From positions 186,001-250,000 of the forward strand of contig NZ_UNOZ01000007.1 in NCBI RefSeq assembly GCF_900536025.1: DNA of 64,000 nucleotides. Direction: 5' to 3'. This document shows positions 42,677 through 51,180 of this stretch, piece after piece (positions within the stretch are counted from its first letter, which is position 1; the number at the start of each line of letters is the position of its first letter). Source of the stretch: Pseudomonas reidholzensis. GTDB lineage: Bacteria; Pseudomonadota; Gammaproteobacteria; Pseudomonadales; Pseudomonadaceae. Below the pieces are notes generated by a model that worked only from the letters and a program-made list of their open reading frames with translations, did not search any database and had not been told where the DNA came from. A program made the position numbers and the translations under genes.

Positions 42677-44560
42677 TCAGGATTTCTCCAGGAACGCCCG
42701 TCGAATGCCGGTTGTGTTTTCCTCCTGAAGCATCAGCCTCATCATCTTCTCACCCCAGTGAATCCCCGCCGCCTTGTACCGAATGATCGCAATCGTGAGG
42801 GAGAGCAAATAGATCTGAGGGGTAATCACCACGAACCACGCGAACACCTGGCCCATATTCAGGTGAAAGGTCGGGATCAACGATGAGAACTGCAGTGGAA
42901 CGAACTGGGAGGGATGCAGCGCCATGAACATCTGCACAACCGCCATGCTCGGCACTGCAAGAATCAACGCCTTCAGGAACGAACCGGTAGTCCAGTTCCA
43001 CAGCCTCGGCGCAAGCAGAGGGAGGGTGAAGCGGTTGAACAGCAGGGCGGCAAGCATCCAGCACGCGATAAGCAGGTAGTCGATGTCGTACCTGAACCGG
43101 TCAAAGAAATACTGCATTGGGCTCATGAATGCGTCCGAAACCCCTTTGGGGTCCACCAGCACCGCAAGAAGCCCAAGACACCACTCGGCCTTGCTGTGCT
43201 CGTTGGTTGCGTCCATGTGCAGGATGCTCATCAGCCCGTAGAGGACGAACAGCACCCCGAACAACGCGTTGGCCAACCCAAACACTGCGCTCCAGCGAAA
43301 CTGCTTGAACGAGGTCAGAATATGGAGCGTGGAGAGGTTGCGGGCCATGGAAAACGCCATGGCATCACTCGAGGTGATGATCCCCTTGCGAACCGGCGAG
43401 CATTCATCCAGGCCTTTGCCCTTGGCCTGCTCGCTGACCAGCTCACGCGCGATCTTGCTGCTCGATGCCTGGAACACCTGCTTGAGGTTCTTGTGATCCT
43501 GCACGCCCTCCAATGTCTTCTTGAAACCCCCGCTGAGGATATTGTCCAGGAACACAGGGACCAGCGCCGGCCCAATGAACTGGCAGGTGCCGTTCATGCC
43601 CTGGAAGCCAACCTGCGCCTGCGCAGCCACGACGTGCCCGGTACCAACGAACACATTCGGGTTCTCATTGGCGCGCTCGTAGCGGTCGACACTGAAGACG
43701 GTGCTGCACTCGGGGGCGTTCATCATCTCCTTCAGGGCTGGCGCAAGCCATGGCGCAGTGAGGTTCTTCCAGCCGTACGAAACCTTGGTCTGGGCATAGA
43801 CGTTCAGGTTGTATTCGTAGGTCAGCTGGCACGCGCCCCTGCAGCTGCTGCATTGGACTTCGCCCTGGTGGCATTGCTGGCAGTTCTGCCTGCCTGCCCC
43901 GTTGCACCCGTTACAGGTCATGGTGCCTGTCGCATGGCAGCGATAGCAGGGGCTACCTGTTTTGCCGGTACCGTAGCACTGGTTGCAGCGGTCGCCCATT
44001 CTCGCGCCAGAGCCACCGCATCCAGTGCAATAACGACTGTGCGAGGTGTTCCCGGTGCCGCTGCAGTTAGTGCAATGCATCCGGGGATGGCCATTACATT
44101 CGCGGCAGGTGTGGTACATCGTGCCGTTACAGGTGGAGCAATCATGCTTGCCCCGTCCGTTGCACCCCCGACAGTCCTCTACGGTATAGCAGTATGCGTC
44201 ATCGCTGAGGATCAGATGCTTGGTGACAGGCTCCCGGTAGAGCTCTGCATTCCCCTTGAGGTGACCTTGCATGAGGTCGCGCATGTAGGTCGCATCACTG
44301 AAGATCTGTTCGTGGCGCTGAGCCAGAACCTCACCAATGTACTCCCGACTATAAGACGGGCCTGCCGCGTACTGAACCTGACGGCTCACGGGTTCGCTTG
44401 TGTAGGAAGCGGTCACCGTATAGGTGATGTCAGCCCTGTGATTTTCGATTTCCTTGACCGCAAATGGGTCTGTGACTGCTACGCCAAAGGCATGCTCCGC
44501 TTTTGACTTGAGCGAATGCGCGATGTCACTTGGTTTGAATCCATCTGTTGCTGCTGCCAT
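42677..44560 (-). CDS. Membrane protein with ten CxxC pairs (DnaJ-like zinc-ribbon array), unknown function
   Basis: 627 aa from ATG 44560, with AGGG about eight bases upstream; a frame to 44683 is possible. Residues ~130-244 hold ten CxxC pairs in DnaJ-type CxxCxGxG form (CRGCNGRGKH, CSTCNG, CTNCSGTG, CNQCYGTGKTG, CNGCNGAG), enough for about five zinc sites. About 120 residues precede it. A ~200-residue soluble part follows, then four C-terminal membrane helices (~residues 435-460, 490-515, 530-555, 575-605). No J domain is present, so it is not DnaJ. It stands alone. Function unknown. Confidence 0.8.
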   Translation of the reverse strand: MAAATDGFKPSDIAHSLKSKAEHAFGVAVTDPFAVKEIENHRADITYTVTASYTSEPVSRQVQYAAGPSYSREYIGEVLAQRHEQIFSDATYMRDLMQGHLKGNAELYREPVTKHLILSDDAYCYTVEDCRGCNGRGKHDCSTCNGTMYHTCRECNGHPRMHCTNCSGTGNTSHSRYCTGCGGSGARMGDRCNQCYGTGKTGSPCYRCHATGTMTCNGCNGAGRQNCQQCHQGEVQCSSCRGACQLTYEYNLNVYAQTKVSYGWKNLTAPWLAPALKEMMNAPECSTVFSVDRYERANENPNVFVGTGHVVAAQAQVGFQGMNGTCQFIGPALVPVFLDNILSGGFKKTLEGVQDHKNLKQVFQASSSKIARELVSEQAKGKGLDECSPVRKGIITSSDAMAFSMARNLSTLHILTSFKQFRWSAVFGLANALFGVLFVLYGLMSILHMDATNEHSKAEWCLGLLAVLVDPKGVSDAFMSPMQYFFDRFRYDIDYLLIACWMLAALLFNRFTLPLLAPRLWNWTTGSFLKALILAVPSMAVVQMFMALHPSQFVPLQFSSLIPTFHLNMGQVFAWFVVITPQIYLLSLTIAIIRYKAAGIHWGEKMMRLMLQEENTTGIRRAFLEKS

Positions 44561-45067
44561 TACCGACCCTGGACCTTGAATACTTTTACGTGGTGCATGC
44601 CATTCTGCCACCAACGCTGATGCTCTGGCACCCAATTGAGCGCCTCCAATCACCTGTGCTAGAGGGCTTGATCCTTGATTCACGCGTGAAAATGCCCAGC
44701 GATGCCGGGCATGCTTCGGGCGAGTATCGAAGCAGTTGCGGCTGCGTTCGAGCCGCCATGCAGGTCTGATGGGTCGAGGTTTTCAAGTAACGGGCAACCA
44801 TTGAGATAGCTCCCCCTCCAACTCTCCGCTAAGGGTCGATAGCGGTCATCCGCGACTGGCTGCTTCCGACCCATAGCTGTCATTCGCTGAGGTCAGCTAT
44901 TGGCCGATAGCAGTCGGTCACAGATGTTGGCCATCGGCTGCATCATGCGTTATTTCTCTCTGCCTGCTGTTGTGCACGTTAGTCTGCGATATATAGCCTG
45001 CCCGCTTGCCGAGTTCGGCAACAGCAGTTTCAGCGGCGTCAGATTTGGATCGTCTATCTCACTACGG
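44561..45067. other. 507-base intergenic region with a repeat
   Basis: No gene is supported. The frame of the CxxC protein continues to 44683 but lacks a ribosome site there. A hairpin (atgccc/gggcat, about 44692-44712) and the TAGC-type element at 44815-44935 are the visible content. Confidence 0.5.
44815..44935. repeat. TAGC-type palindromic element, copy 3
   Basis: Contains gggtcgatagcggtc, cttccgacccatagctgtc and cagctattggccgatagcag, matching the half-sites of the elements at 39829-39896 and 40043-40100. Function unknown; probably a mobile intergenic repeat. Confidence 0.5.
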
Positions 45068-45946
45068 TCACAGTCGAATTTCATATCCTGCTGCTTTTGC
45101 AATTTCCTGCGCGGTTGCTCTGGCGCCTGCTTGCGTGGGATGGAAAGCCGCGCCATGTTGCGGGCTTAGGCCATTTGTCCAAGGCTCACGCGCGCAAGCA
45201 TCATGACCTTTACCGATCGTCGCCATATCGACCAGCTTCGCGCCACCTGCCAATGCCGCTGCCCGAGTGGCGTTCGCTAGTTGATCGGCCACAGGCCTCA
45301 TAAGGGCAACCTGCTCCTCAGTGAGATTCAGAGCCTCGCACGTACCTTGTTCCGGTAGAACAGCTACGTAGGTAGCCACCACTATCCGGGCCGACGGGGC
45401 GCGTTCTCGTATGCCGGTAATGGCTGCTCGAATGTCAGCTTCAACTTTGGCGATATTGCGCTCAGATAGAAGGTGCGGGGCGGGCATTAATAGCCCTACG
45501 ACCTTGCCTATAAACCCTCCGCGATTGTGATACCCCATTGCAACGAGATCACCAATGTAAGAGATGTCATTGCCCCCTGATGTCAGTGTCACCAATTGGG
45601 TCGACGATGTGACGGCATCAAGCTGAGGCCCTTGGAAGAACTGTCCGCCGTTCAGTACGTGTTCCGCTGTGGAGCCGGAGCAAGTCATGTCGACCAGTGA
45701 CAACCCGGTGGCGCGTGCCAGTTGTTGCGGATAGCCATTCACGCTGCGTTGGCAGGCGAACGGGCTCCCGAGTGCTCGATCACCGAGTCCCAGGCCAGCC
45801 GCATATGAACTGCCGAGCGCGACGTACTGGGGATCACCAGAGGGCTTGAGCCGTCCTTGATAAATTAGAGTAGCCACAATGGCGAGGGTGCAGGCTGCCA
45901 CCACAGCTGCTACGCCCAGTGAAATACGTTTAACACTGCGGTTCAT
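45068..45946 (-). CDS. SGNH/GDSL-type hydrolase (secreted or membrane-anchored)
   Basis: 292 aa with an N-terminal hydrophobic segment (VAAVVAACTLAIVATLIY), so it is exported or anchored. Catalytic blocks: Ser in VALGSSYAAGLGLG (block I), Asn in LVTLTSGGNDISYIG (block III), and Asp/His in HGAAFHPTQAGARATA (block V). Close in form to actinobacterial Lip/SGNH esterases, with cysteine pairs (FACQRS, MTCSGS, GTCEALN, DACARE) that may form disulfides. It probably hydrolyses esters of lipids or glycans outside the cytoplasm. Confidence 0.87.
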   Translation of the reverse strand: MNRSVKRISLGVAAVVAACTLAIVATLIYQGRLKPSGDPQYVALGSSYAAGLGLGDRALGSPFACQRSVNGYPQQLARATGLSLVDMTCSGSTAEHVLNGGQFFQGPQLDAVTSSTQLVTLTSGGNDISYIGDLVAMGYHNRGGFIGKVVGLLMPAPHLLSERNIAKVEADIRAAITGIRERAPSARIVVATYVAVLPEQGTCEALNLTEEQVALMRPVADQLANATRAAALAGGAKLVDMATIGKGHDACAREPWTNGLSPQHGAAFHPTQAGARATAQEIAKAAGYEIRL

Positions 45947-46049
45947 TACATATCCTGTTGCAAGCGCTTATATTGGATCAGCTCAGCCCCTTGGCGTTAG
46001 AAGCTGGGGGTATGGCCTTTACATCAGTACGTGGTCAGCCTGTTCAGAT

Positions 46050-46374
46050 TTACTCAGTCTCGCACTTTTCCCCGAGCACAGACGTGATGAACCGTCGTAC
46101 TTCTTGGTCGATTTCTTGCCCTTCCGGTGAGCCGGGGAAGCCCGTGTGTGGGCCTGCCTCTTGCACGTGAAGTTCCGCATTTACCTTGGCTGCGCGCAAT
46201 GCGCGATGCATGCGCACAGTATTGGAGAGATAAAGGTCTCGCGTGCCAGTTGTTGTCGTTGATGGCCTCGACCAGTTGCCTTTCGCCGCTGGCATGGACT
46301 GGACTGACATATAGAGGGAACAACGCAATGAGGCAAATCGAGAAAAAGGGTGAGCAGCGGGCAGCTTTGCGCAT
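46050..46374 (-). pseudogene. Remnant of a secreted alpha/beta hydrolase (esterase), internally deleted and frame-broken
   Basis: From 46374 one frame reads a signal peptide (MRKAARCSPFFSICLIALFP) and ASGERQLVEAINDNN, then loses sense. From about 46250 the next frame reads TGTRDLYLSNTVRMHRALRA, AELHVQEAGPHTGFPGSPEG and RRFITSVLG. That is the end of an acetyl-esterase/HSL-type hydrolase, including the Asp (GTRD) and His (GPH) region. The nucleophile domain of roughly 200 residues is absent. It looks like an internal deletion joined out of frame. Confidence 0.6.
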
Positions 46375-46572
46375 GGGGCGGACAGCTCTGAGGGGATGAC
46401 GGCGGAGCCCACGAAAGGGCTCGGCTAAGACTGCCCTCCGCCACACAAGTTTCACCCCCAGCGGGTACAAATTTCTCGCTGGAACAATGCCTTAGTTAAA
46501 GGCTCACTCCTTCATTTCAAACCGACAAAGCAAGGTCCACGCAGGTGACGTGGCAAGTTGCACTTCGCCGCC

Positions 46573-47487
46573 TCAGCAATCGTTGCTCAACGTCTCTGTC
46601 ATCTTCCGCGCCTGCGTACGCAACGCCTCGCAGAACAGATCCACCGCCGCCGATCCTGGCCTGTGGTCTGGGCGTATCAACATCACCTTGTAAGGCACGC
46701 AGACATTCAACTTACGAATCGACAGCCCACGTTGCGCAGCTTCGAGGCCACTCAGCGGGTTGATGACCGCCACCCCCAGCCCCTGCCGCACCATCGCGCA
46801 CACCGACGCCGCATTACAGGTCTCGATGACCGTGCGCCTATTCACGCCAGCCGCTCGAAAACACTGGTCCAACTGCTGCCGATAAGTGTCCAGGCTGGAG
46901 AGGTTGATGAAGTCCACTTCGTGAAAATCACTGAGATCAAGCCGGGGCTTGCGGAGCAAAGGATGTTGATCCGGCAATACGCAGACCATGCTCGCACTGA
47001 ACAGCAGTTCAGCAGATGTGCCGCGTGGGGTCTGGTCGACTTCGGTCAGCCCCAGGTCATGTTGTTGCGCGACCAAGGACTCTTCCAGCAAGGGAGACTC
47101 CTGCGCCGTAATCATCACGCTCACACCCGGATGATCGCGATGAAACCGTTGACACACCTCGGGCAGCAACGTCTGCGAGAACAGTGGCAAGCAGGTGATG
47201 GCCAGCCTCCCATGCTCGAAGTTGCGAATGGCCTGGGCGTAGCGATCGATCCGCTCCAAGGCGATGTAGGAACGCTCGACCTCCTCGATCAACAACAACG
47301 CCTGGGCTGTCGGCTTCAAGCGTCCGCCTTCGCGCTCGAACAGGCACAGCCCGACCAACTGCTCCAGTCTCGCCAGCTCACGGCTGATGGTGGGTTGAGA
47401 GGTGAACAGCAGGCGTGCGGCACCTGTCACGCTGCCGGCGGACATGATGGCTCTGAAAATCTCGATATGGCGAAAGGTAAGCTTCAC
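46573..47487 (-). CDS. LysR family regulator, divergent from the LysA-type gene
   Basis: 304 aa from GTG 47487 (reading M-KLTFRHIEIFRAIMSAGSV); an ATG 30 bases earlier would add ten residues. HTH: SVTGAARLLFTSQPTISREL. The effector domain has RLAITCLPLFSQTLLPEVC. It resembles the LysR/NocR/OccR branch, whose E. coli prototype activates lysA in response to diaminopimelate. It faces the decarboxylase gene across 120 bases that carry a palindrome, so it very likely controls it. Confidence 0.88.
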   Translation of the reverse strand: MKLTFRHIEIFRAIMSAGSVTGAARLLFTSQPTISRELARLEQLVGLCLFEREGGRLKPTAQALLLIEEVERSYIALERIDRYAQAIRNFEHGRLAITCLPLFSQTLLPEVCQRFHRDHPGVSVMITAQESPLLEESLVAQQHDLGLTEVDQTPRGTSAELLFSASMVCVLPDQHPLLRKPRLDLSDFHEVDFINLSSLDTYRQQLDQCFRAAGVNRRTVIETCNAASVCAMVRQGLGVAVINPLSGLEAAQRGLSIRKLNVCVPYKVMLIRPDHRPGSAAVDLFCEALRTQARKMTETLSNDC

Positions 47488-47514
47488 GGCAGGCCCACAA
47501 CAGAACGTAATACC

Positions 47515-47527
47515 CATATCAGATATG
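47515..47527. promoter_or_regulatory. Palindrome in the LysR-lysA intergenic region
   Basis: CATATC-A-GATATG is a perfect inverted repeat within ATACCCATATCAGATATG. It lies between the divergent regulator and decarboxylase starts, where a LysR dimer is expected to bind. Confidence 0.6.
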
Positions 47528-47607
47528 AATAGCATCGCGATAAAAAGCTATTTTTGTAAATTGCTTGATGGGTTCAACCTCGTAGCACTTCTGGACGAGG
47601 ACCTCCC

Positions 47608-48843
47608 ATGACTGAAAACGCCCCCTTCGCGCTGCTGGCTAATGCCGCGCGCGATCACGGAACGCCCCTTTGGGCATACGACGCCAAGATCATCACCGAC
47701 AAGATCGACGCCCTGCGCGGCTTCGACACGGTGCGCTACGCGCAGAAGGCCAACCCCAACCTGCATATCCTGCGCCTGATGCGCGAACGCGGCCTGATGC
47801 TGGATGCGGTATCCCTGGGTGAACTCGAGCGGGCCTTGGCTGTTGGCGCCCCGGTGGATAGCCAGCCGGCGGGCGTTGTGCTGACCTGCGATGTGCTGGA
47901 CCAGGTGACCCTGGCGCGGGTGGTCGAGTTGGGGATCGAGGTCAACGCAGGCTCCATCGACATGCTCCGGCAGTTGGGTGAACGCTCGCCGGGGCACCGG
48001 GTGTGGATTCGCATCAACCCTGGGTTCGGCCATGGCCATAGCCGCAAGACCAACACAGGCGGTGAAAACAGCAAACATGGTATTTGGCACGAGCAGCTCG
48101 GCGAGGCGCTGGACTGTGTCCGGGCCTACGGGCTGAACCTGGTAGGCGTGCACATGCACATCGGCTCAGGGGTGGATTACGCGCACCTGGAGCAGGTCGC
48201 TCGCGCGATGATCAGCCTGGTGGGGCAACTGGGCATGGATATCGAGGCGTTCTCGATCGGCGGGGGACTGTCGGTGCCTTACCGTGTCACCGACACGCCG
48301 GTCGATATTCAGCGCTATGCCCGCACCTGGGCTGCGGCCAAGGCGGAAATCGAGGCAATGCTTGGCCACGCTGTGCGGATGGAAATCGAGCCGGGTCGGT
48401 TCCTGGTCGCAGAGTCTGGCTACCTGGTGACCGAGGTCCGCGCGGTGAAGCAAATGGGCGGCAACACCTTCATCCTGGTCGACGCTGGCTTCAACGACCT
48501 GATGCGGCCAGCGTTGTATGGCAGTTACCACCGCATGACCTTGCTCGACGCACACGGCAACCCGGTGTCCCGGCCGTTGCGGCCCACCCAGGTGGCCGGG
48601 CCGCTGTGCGAGTCGGGCGATGTGTTCACCCAGGACGAACACACCTTGGTTGCCCAGGACCTGCCGCAGGCCTGTGTCGGTGATCTTCTGGTGATCCATG
48701 ACACGGGCGCCTACGGGGCATCGATGTCATCGAACTACAACAGCCGGCCGTTGTTGCCTGAGGTGTTGATCGAGGATGGGCGGGTTCGGCTGATCAGGCG
48801 GCGGCAAACCATTCAGGACCTGCTGGATCTGGAGCAGATCTGA
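47608..48843 (+). CDS. lysA: Diaminopimelate decarboxylase-like (LysA family) PLP enzyme
   Basis: 411 aa, a fold-type III PLP decarboxylase. PLP Lys is in VRYAQKANPNLHILRLM. VHMHIGSGVDYAHLEQ is the His region, FSIGGGLSVPYR the glycine loop, MEIEPGRFLVAESGYL the phosphate site, CESGDVF the substrate Cys from the partner subunit, and YGASMSSNYNSRP the C-terminal end. It would make L-lysine from meso-diaminopimelate. Pseudomonads usually carry a housekeeping lysA linked to dapF, so this LysR-linked copy may be a second enzyme with a different substrate or induction pattern. Confidence 0.9.
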   Translation: MTENAPFALLANAARDHGTPLWAYDAKIITDKIDALRGFDTVRYAQKANPNLHILRLMRERGLMLDAVSLGELERALAVGAPVDSQPAGVVLTCDVLDQVTLARVVELGIEVNAGSIDMLRQLGERSPGHRVWIRINPGFGHGHSRKTNTGGENSKHGIWHEQLGEALDCVRAYGLNLVGVHMHIGSGVDYAHLEQVARAMISLVGQLGMDIEAFSIGGGLSVPYRVTDTPVDIQRYARTWAAAKAEIEAMLGHAVRMEIEPGRFLVAESGYLVTEVRAVKQMGGNTFILVDAGFNDLMRPALYGSYHRMTLLDAHGNPVSRPLRPTQVAGPLCESGDVFTQDEHTLVAQDLPQACVGDLLVIHDTGAYGASMSSNYNSRPLLPEVLIEDGRVRLIRRRQTIQDLLDLEQI

Positions 48844-48874
48844 TTGGCATGACCCACCTGCCAGGCGCTGGCCT

Positions 48875-49324
48875 TCATGAGGCCAGCCGCTTCTCCATCG
48901 GCTGGTAGACCAGCCCGGCGAACTCGCCCACTTCACCCGCCAGGACGAACCCGTAGCGCTCATACGCCGGCACTGAGGATAAGGATGCCTTGACCGTCAC
49001 CACCTCAGCCCTCGCCTGCTCCAGCGCCGCCTGCATCAGGCGCGTGCCGACCCCTCGGCGCTGCCAGTCCGGTGCGACAAACATCATCGCCACGTGACGC
49101 CCTTCCTTGAGTTCGATCACCCCTTTCACAGCACCCTCCGCCACGCAGACCAGCATCAGGTTGTCGCCCTCCATGCGCGCTGCAAAGGCTTGCGCCGATG
49201 CCACCGCGCCAAAGGTTGCCACCCCTTGCGCCGAGAGCGAGGGCGCAACCGCCTGGGTGAACGCGTCCAGGCACAGGGCGCTGGCGCTGGGTAAGTCGTC
49301 TGGGGTCAGTCTGCGAATGTTCAT
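48875..49324 (-). CDS. GNAT family N-acetyltransferase
   Basis: 149 aa. Acetyl-CoA site: MMFVAPDWQRRGVGTRLMQA, followed by LSSVPAYERYGFVLAGE. N-terminal LTPDDLPSASALCLDAF is typical of the YafP/PhnO-like small acetyltransferases. It is transcribed from a start 16 bases after the stop of the upstream PDZ lipoprotein gene, so they form an operon. Substrate unknown. Confidence 0.86.
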   Translation of the reverse strand: MNIRRLTPDDLPSASALCLDAFTQAVAPSLSAQGVATFGAVASAQAFAARMEGDNLMLVCVAEGAVKGVIELKEGRHVAMMFVAPDWQRRGVGTRLMQAALEQARAEVVTVKASLSSVPAYERYGFVLAGEVGEFAGLVYQPMEKRLAS

Positions 49325-49340
49325 GGTCGTCGTCCGTGTT

Positions 49341-50429
49341 TCAGGGCTGCCAGAGGAGCTTCACGCTGGTGGAGTTGGTGGCCAGGAACGTAGGGTGTTT
49401 GCGCGCATTTTCTTCCGCTTCGAGGAACGTGTTCGCGTTGCCGATGCCCTGGCTGCAGATGCCGAACGCCTCCTTGACCGTCGCGGGATTCACGCCCTGG
49501 CTCAGCAGGTACTGCTTGAACTGCTGACCGACCACTTTTCCGCGCTCGGCGGCATTGCTGGCCGTTGCGCCCGGCAAGGCGAATGGCGTGCTCAACCAGT
49601 AGCTGCCGCCGCCAGGGATGAGTGTGCCTGGCATCGCCGAGGCAAAGCAGTAGATGTGCGAACCCGTCGCCGCGTAGATCGGCGGCGGCTGGGTGCCCGA
49701 CAAGGTCGCGACCAGACTGACGCTGCTGCGGTTGCGCCATAGTTTCAGGGTCACCGGACTGCCCGCCTTGGTCGAGGCAAGGTAGGCGACCAACTGGGTG
49801 GTCTGATCGAAGACCTGACCATCGATGGACTGGATCACGTCAGCGGCCTTGATCCCCGCTTGGGCCGCGGCGCTTCCCGGGATAACGCCGGTTACCAGCA
49901 CGCCGTGGCCGTCGGGCAATCCCAGGTCACGGACCAGCACGTCGTGCAGCTTGTCAGCCGGAAGCAACGAGGCGCCCAACCAGCCCCGGCCGGACGTTGG
50001 CGGAGCGACATTGGCGCTGAGCGGTGCCGCGTTTGCAGTTGGCGCCGTGCTGGCGGCAGGCGCTGTATTTACAGCCGGCGCCGTGGTCGGTGCCACCGTG
50101 GCGGCGACCTCAGCCCCGGCCGGGCAGCCTTTTTCCGCCTTGACCTGGCGAATAGCTTCCAGCGCCGTCGGCACGACAGCGTGCTCGCCGGGCTGGGCCA
50201 GGGTGGTTCTCAGCACCCCGTCAGTGCGCGCCAACTGCGGGCAATCCTGCCCCCGATACATGTCCTTGAGCGGGGTCAGATGGTCGATAGGCTCCGGATC
50301 ATCCGGCGTATAAGCAGCCTGGGCCAGGGTCAGGCCGATGCCAGCCGGATCGAGCATGCAGCCCTGCAGGCTGGACACTGCCGCCCCAACGACCAGTAGC
50401 CGAGCTCCTTTTACCAGCAGATTCGCCAT
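49341..50429 (-). CDS. PDZ-domain lipoprotein
   Basis: 362 aa from ATG 50429 with a GGAAGG ribosome site. The signal ends in LQGC (lipid Cys near 23). An A/P/T-rich linker spans roughly residues 115-150. A PDZ domain follows: GRGWLGASLLPADKLHDVLV, DGHGVLVTGVIPGSAAAQAG and ADVIQSIDGQVFDQTTQLVA. The C-terminal ~110 residues (YCFASAMPG, GICSQGIGNANTFLE) have no known match and two to three cysteines. No protease domain is present. Likely a periplasmic peptide- or protein-binding scaffold. Confidence 0.8.
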   Translation of the reverse strand: MANLLVKGARLLVVGAAVSSLQGCMLDPAGIGLTLAQAAYTPDDPEPIDHLTPLKDMYRGQDCPQLARTDGVLRTTLAQPGEHAVVPTALEAIRQVKAEKGCPAGAEVAATVAPTTAPAVNTAPAASTAPTANAAPLSANVAPPTSGRGWLGASLLPADKLHDVLVRDLGLPDGHGVLVTGVIPGSAAAQAGIKAADVIQSIDGQVFDQTTQLVAYLASTKAGSPVTLKLWRNRSSVSLVATLSGTQPPPIYAATGSHIYCFASAMPGTLIPGGGSYWLSTPFALPGATASNAAERGKVVGQQFKQYLLSQGVNPATVKEAFGICSQGIGNANTFLEAEENARKHPTFLATNSTSVKLLWQP

Positions 50430-50643
50430 GTTCCTTCCCCGCACGCGATGATTGTCACAGAACGATAATGGCAAGATGCCTTATGTCAATCCGTTCGCGG
50501 TGAAATACACCCATAACTGCGGTGCTTACGACATCTCTTTTCGTATAGAACCTGGAGCGCCCGGTCCTGGTCGGCATCCGCAGAAGGCGCTGGAGTTGCA
50601 CCCAGCACCTGCGTCGGACAGTATCGAACCACCCGCAACCTGA

Positions 50644-51099
50644 GTGACCGATATGATCCGCCTGGCCGAAGCGAGTGATGAAGCCAATATCAGGACGTGC
50701 GCCAAACTCGCCTATGCGCGCTATGTGCCAGCGATCGGCCGTAAGCCCGCCCCCATGGTCGCCGATTTCGCCACGCAGATAGCGGCAGGCGCGGTCTATG
50801 TGGCGACGGATGAGCACGACTGCGTCCAAGGTTTCATTGTGTTCTACCGCAACGAGGAGCATGTCCTGCTGGAAAATATCGCCGTCCTGCCCCGTGCAGC
50901 CGGGCGCGGCGTGGGCCGCTCGCTGATCAGCTTCTGTGAAGAGGCCGCTCGGCAACTCGGTATCAACGCAGTGCATCTCTATACCAACGAGAAGATGACC
51001 GAAAACCTATCGGTCTATCCAAGACTCGGGTACACAGAGGTGGCGCGGCGGACAGAAGACGGCTTCCAGCGCGTTTACTTCGAGAAGCACCTCACCTGA
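50644..51099 (+). CDS. GNAT family N-acetyltransferase
   Basis: 151 aa (GTG 50644; ATG 50653 would start at MIRLAEASDE). Core: VLLENIAVLPRAAGRGVGRS (acetyl-CoA loop), then AVHLYTNEKMTENLSVYPRL and a terminal RVYFEKHL. The latter pattern fits the RimI/YjaB-type group. It stands alone, divergent from the PDZ lipoprotein gene and convergent with the amidohydrolase. Confidence 0.86.
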   Translation: MTDMIRLAEASDEANIRTCAKLAYARYVPAIGRKPAPMVADFATQIAAGAVYVATDEHDCVQGFIVFYRNEEHVLLENIAVLPRAAGRGVGRSLISFCEEAARQLGINAVHLYTNEKMTENLSVYPRLGYTEVARRTEDGFQRVYFEKHLT

Positions 51100-51180
51100 C
51101 CGATGACAGGCCCTCCAAGCGAGGGTTCTTCATCAAGTGGCACGCGCTGAACCTTCAGGCGGATGTGCAAGGGCGCGACG

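Noticed and set aside
42914..44506. 530-aa forward frame opposite the CxxC protein
   Set aside because: Antisense shadow; the reverse frame holds regular CxxCxGxG repeats and membrane helices, the forward one does not show any motif.
42677..44560. DnaJ chaperone
   Set aside because: The cysteine motifs are DnaJ-like but there is no J domain and no HPD motif, and a membrane domain is present instead.
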